A stretch of 64,000 bases of DNA from the NCBI GenBank assembly GCA_039704465.1, contig JASFAU010000002.1:1674001-1738000 (forward strand), written 5' to 3'. The DNA is from Plasmodiophora brassicae (taxonomy: Eukaryota > Endomyxa > Phytomyxea > Plasmodiophorida > Plasmodiophoridae). Of the stretch, positions 63,835 to 64,000 are shown one piece after another. Below the pieces are notes generated by a model. It saw only the letters and a list, made by a program, of their open reading frames with translations. It was not told the DNA's origin and did no database searches. A program made the position numbers and the translations under genes. Positions within the stretch are counted from its first letter, which is position 1, and the number at the start of each line of letters is the position of its first letter.

Positions 63835-64000
63835 ATGTGGTGGATCCTTCTCGCCATTGGCGGGGCAGCCGGGTGCCCCCTGAGTAACTACGCGTGCTTG
63901 CGCACGGTCGCATACCTTCAATCGCCATCGGCGACCTGGCCGGTGCCGTCGAGCGCGACGTTCTACCTCGGGTCCAGGAAGTACAATGTATCGCAGATGC
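63835..64000 (+). CDS. Secreted protein, tandem paralogue (cut by the right edge)
   Basis: Starts MWWILLAIGGAAG, a signal peptide, followed by CPLSNYACLRTVAYLQS and FYLGSRKYNVSQM. These align with residues about 20-60 of the gene at 62831. Only 55 codons are in the window. Spacing and orientation show a head-to-tail tandem family. Confidence 0.8.
   Translation, partial: MWWILLAIGGAAGCPLSNYACLRTVAYLQSPSATWPVPSSATFYLGSRKYNVSQM

Overview
The window is nuclear DNA from a ciliated or flagellated single-celled eukaryote. The genes are densely packed, GC-rich and interrupted by short spliceosomal introns, mostly 44-77 bp. The markers are an IFT-A ciliary trafficking subunit (WDR19/IFT144), GCN1, DMAP1, EXOSC5, INTS14, eL19, SETD6, a MOB protein and class C GPCRs. 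A hevein-like chitin-binding surface protein and GPCRs with a BMP-type ligand domain would fit a zoosporic fungus or another protist near the opisthokont or amoebozoan roots. I cannot name the lineage from this sequence. No tRNA, rRNA or CRISPR array was recognised. Most gene models were built by joining frames at GT..AG introns. In nearly every case the exon lengths and phases close exactly and the joined protein follows a known family; doubtful junctions are flagged.

Layout. 0-8.6 kb holds the 5' part of GCN1 (-), a chitin-binding GPI-type protein (+), a coiled-coil protein (+), DMAP1 (-) and a ten-knuckle CCHC protein (+). 8.6-18.7 kb is a transposon cluster: palindromic repeats, a complete Ty3-type LTR retrotransposon with identical LTRs, a 1.2 kb inverted repeat, a MITE-like element and a pogo-like DNA transposon. 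19-28.2 kb is a gene block: EXOSC5 (+), INTS14 (-), a PB1-UBA protein (-), a C2H2 factor (+) and IFT144 (-). 28.4-30.9 kb contains transposon relics, including a tyrosine recombinase. 30.9-41.8 kb is a second gene block: an RRM protein (-), eL19 (+), a C2H2 protein (-), a hAT/BED-like relic, SDR39U1 (+), a MOB protein (-), SETD6 (+), a TEX30-like hydrolase (-) and a CK1-type kinase (-).

42-53 kb carries two tandem, intact, eight-exon receptors with the order BMP domain, kelch repeats, 7TM. They are separated by head-to-head Ty3 relics. 53-64 kb holds an unknown protein (+), a DEP-repeat protein (+), a lipidation-signal DUF1771-Smr protein (-), a foldback element, an inverted LINE reverse transcriptase fragment, an AGC pseudokinase (-) and two tandem secreted proteins (+).

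Two themes stand out. One is the BMP-kelch-7TM receptor pair, whose central 1.7 kb (introns included) is nearly identical while both ends have diverged, as expected from gene conversion. The other is the number of large inverted duplications: six separate palindromic or foldback structures, most built from transposon fragments. Several genes also show unusual additions: a predicted myristoylation signal on a MOB protein and on an Smr protein, an AGC kinase that has lost catalytic motifs, and multiple DEP domains in one short protein.
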